Of a stretch of 64,000 nucleotides of DNA, positions 62,909 through 64,000 are shown in pieces. The position numbers and the translations under genes were made by a program. How positions within the stretch are numbered: position 1 is the first letter of the stretch; each line of letters starts with the position of its first letter. The notes below the pieces were generated by a model. That model searched no databases. It was given only the letters and a program-made list of their open reading frames with translations, and was not told where the DNA came from. Source of the stretch: Dipteris shenzhenensis (taxonomy: Eukaryota; Polypodiophyta; Polypodiopsida; Gleicheniales); the NCBI GenBank assembly GCA_047967505.1, contig CM106539.1; one strand, written 5' to 3'.

Positions 62909-63642
62909 TGTTAGATATCAACGCTCCACTCTCGTGTAACTACGCGAGAACTAGCTAACTCTACCTGTAAGCCCCCCCATATGAGGAGAAGGCATTTGAG
63001 TAGCTCGGTTATCCGGTAGGTCCTGGTTTGGACACCAAATGGGGGCCATGTGTGGCCTGATGGCTGGACGGCTTCAGATAGAGTTGGCACACTGCCAACT
63101 AGGCTACATGCAAGTGCGGGAAGGCATCCCTTGACTGACTGCACTAAGGGTAGACGGAGCATTTCCCGGGGCAGCCCACTCTCGGGTTGCAGGGCCCGTT
63201 TGGAGCCCCAGATAATCCCGGATGGCTCTGGGCCGAACGGAGCCCGTAGGTTAGTTGCTCTATTCTGCACCACGGTTCTATCATGTGGTCGGTGGCCTAT
63301 TTCAGGACCGACCTCCAGTCACCCGTTTTGGGCAGACTGGGTCGGTCACCCAATTGGGTCTAACCGACTACAACTGGTGGCTATATAAGAGCAAGCCCGT
63401 GAAGCCCATTATCATCACTAGCTACAGTAACCCTGATTCCTTAGCATCCAGCCTCCGTCCTCTACTGTTTCCAGCACGCCATCGAAGCTTCTCACACAGG
63501 AGCGTACGGCTGGGAAGCAGCGCCATCTATTGTATCAATTTTACAGTAATCAAATTTTTGATTCTCCATACTATCTGTTTTTCTCTCTTGCATACGAGAT
63601 CCTATTATCTGTTGAGCATAGACGTTGTATTGTTTTCTTACA
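62909..63642 (+). repeat. copia2 3' LTR
   Basis: TGTTAGATATCAACGCTCC ... TTGTTTTCTTACA, followed by TTATT. It differs from the 5' LTR at roughly 40 positions by eye, mostly C/T or G/A. Confidence 0.95.
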
Positions 63643-63692
63643 TTATTGTCATTACATTGGTCACTGCCTAGAATATATCAATAATTCTAACA
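63643..63692 (-). repeat. copia3 LTR, second copy (rest)
   Basis: TTATTGTCATTACATTGG...AATTCTAACA, the end that adjoins the polypurine tract CTGCAGGGGAG on the minus strand. First five bases are copia2's target duplication. Confidence 0.85.
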
Positions 63693-64000
63693 CTCCCCTG
63701 CAGTGCCAATGTCATGTACAAGGAAATGATCAATCACCAAAAGGAGATAAGTTCAGGGCACTGCGAAATGCCTCAAACTTCTCATGTGAAGTGCTTTGGT
63801 AAAGATGTCTGCAACATTGTCATGTGTTGACACATAGATCATATTGATCTCTCTTGCATGCAACTTCTCTCTGACATAGTGATAGTGAACCTCAATGTGC
63901 TTCGTGCGAGCATGAAACACAGGATGCTTTGGGACCGCAGACATCACTGTGAATAAGCTGTAATTTCCGTGTAGCTTTCACTGCACCATCCTTCTTGAAG
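63693..64000 (-). pseudogene. copia3 pol 3' end, second copy (RNase H C-terminus)
   Basis: Minus reading near 63950-63800: VPKHPVFHARTKHIEVHYHY, VREKLHAREINMIYVSTHDN then VADIFTKAL. This is the end of copia pol; the rest lies beyond the window edge. Confidence 0.88.

Larger units (their letters stand above)
58128..63642 (+). mobile_element. copia2: complete Ty1-copia element (5.5 kb)
   Basis: Both LTRs (733 and 734 bp, by eye about 95% alike), PBS, gag, protease, integrase, RT, RNase H and PPT are present in order, flanked by the perfect 5-bp duplication TTATT (58123-58127, 63643-63647). It is nested inside the LTR of copia3. Stops at 58937, 59918, 59970, 61681, 61976 and 62223 plus several frameshifts leave it non-autonomous. 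The best preserved LTR element here. Confidence 0.95.

Overview
The window looks like nuclear DNA of a land plant with very large, transposon-filled introns (a fern or another large-genome lineage is my guess; the sequence does not fix the species). Three things point to plants: Ty1-copia and Ty3-gypsy elements primed by initiator-Met tRNA, L1-clade LINEs with a CCHC gag-like ORF1 and a zf-RVT-type C-terminus, and a mitochondrial ATM-type ABC transporter.

The only host gene I can prove is that transporter (ATM3/ABCB25, related to animal ABCB7), on the minus strand. Six consecutive internal exons (51576-51659, 51389-51449, 34031-34176, 33383-33499, 13065-13150, 4581-4669) have GT/AG borders, matching phases and one continuous reading frame. 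They encode 583 bp of coding sequence spread over 47 kb, from the loop before TM5 to the Walker A motif. Both ends of the gene lie outside the window or were not seen. Introns of about 8.4, 20.2 and 17.2 kb hold most of the window.

Layout. 0-4.5 kb: gypsy, copia and LINE remnants. 5-12.5 kb: LINE-B and LINE-A scraps on both strands. 13-14 kb: exon, minisatellite, LINE 3' end. 15.0-21.4 kb: a nearly full-length LINE-B on the minus strand. 21.4-25.6 kb: LINE-B and LINE-D fragments. 25.6-32.8 kb: a full-length 7.2-kb LINE-A1 (minus) with a perfect 15-bp target duplication, inserted into the tail of a LINE-B. 33.4-34.2 kb: two exons. 34.6-45.4 kb: a LINE-A2 split by a copia element (copia1). 45.5-47.7 kb: a 2.1-kb LTR element with no gag-pol. 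48-51 kb: LINE scraps. 51.4-51.7 kb: two exons. 52.1-53.7 kb: gypsy gag and LTR (minus). 55.3-57.6 kb: LINE-A1 ORF1 and truncated ORF2. 57.6-64 kb: a complete 5.5-kb copia (copia2) nested in an older copia (copia3, minus).

The most unusual system is LINE-B. It combines a coiled-coil/RRM ORF1 like vertebrate L1 ORF1p, an APE-RT ORF2 ending in a conserved PCNA-interacting (PIP-box) motif, a tandem-monomer GA-rich 5' end, and microsatellite 3' tails instead of poly(A). The second is copia1, whose untranslated leader holds about thirty GTAC motifs in 480 bp, the core bound by SBP/SPL transcription factors. All mobile elements here carry stops, frameshifts or deletions and look inactive; many stops are CAG to TAG or TGG to TAG changes, as expected from decay of methylated cytosines.
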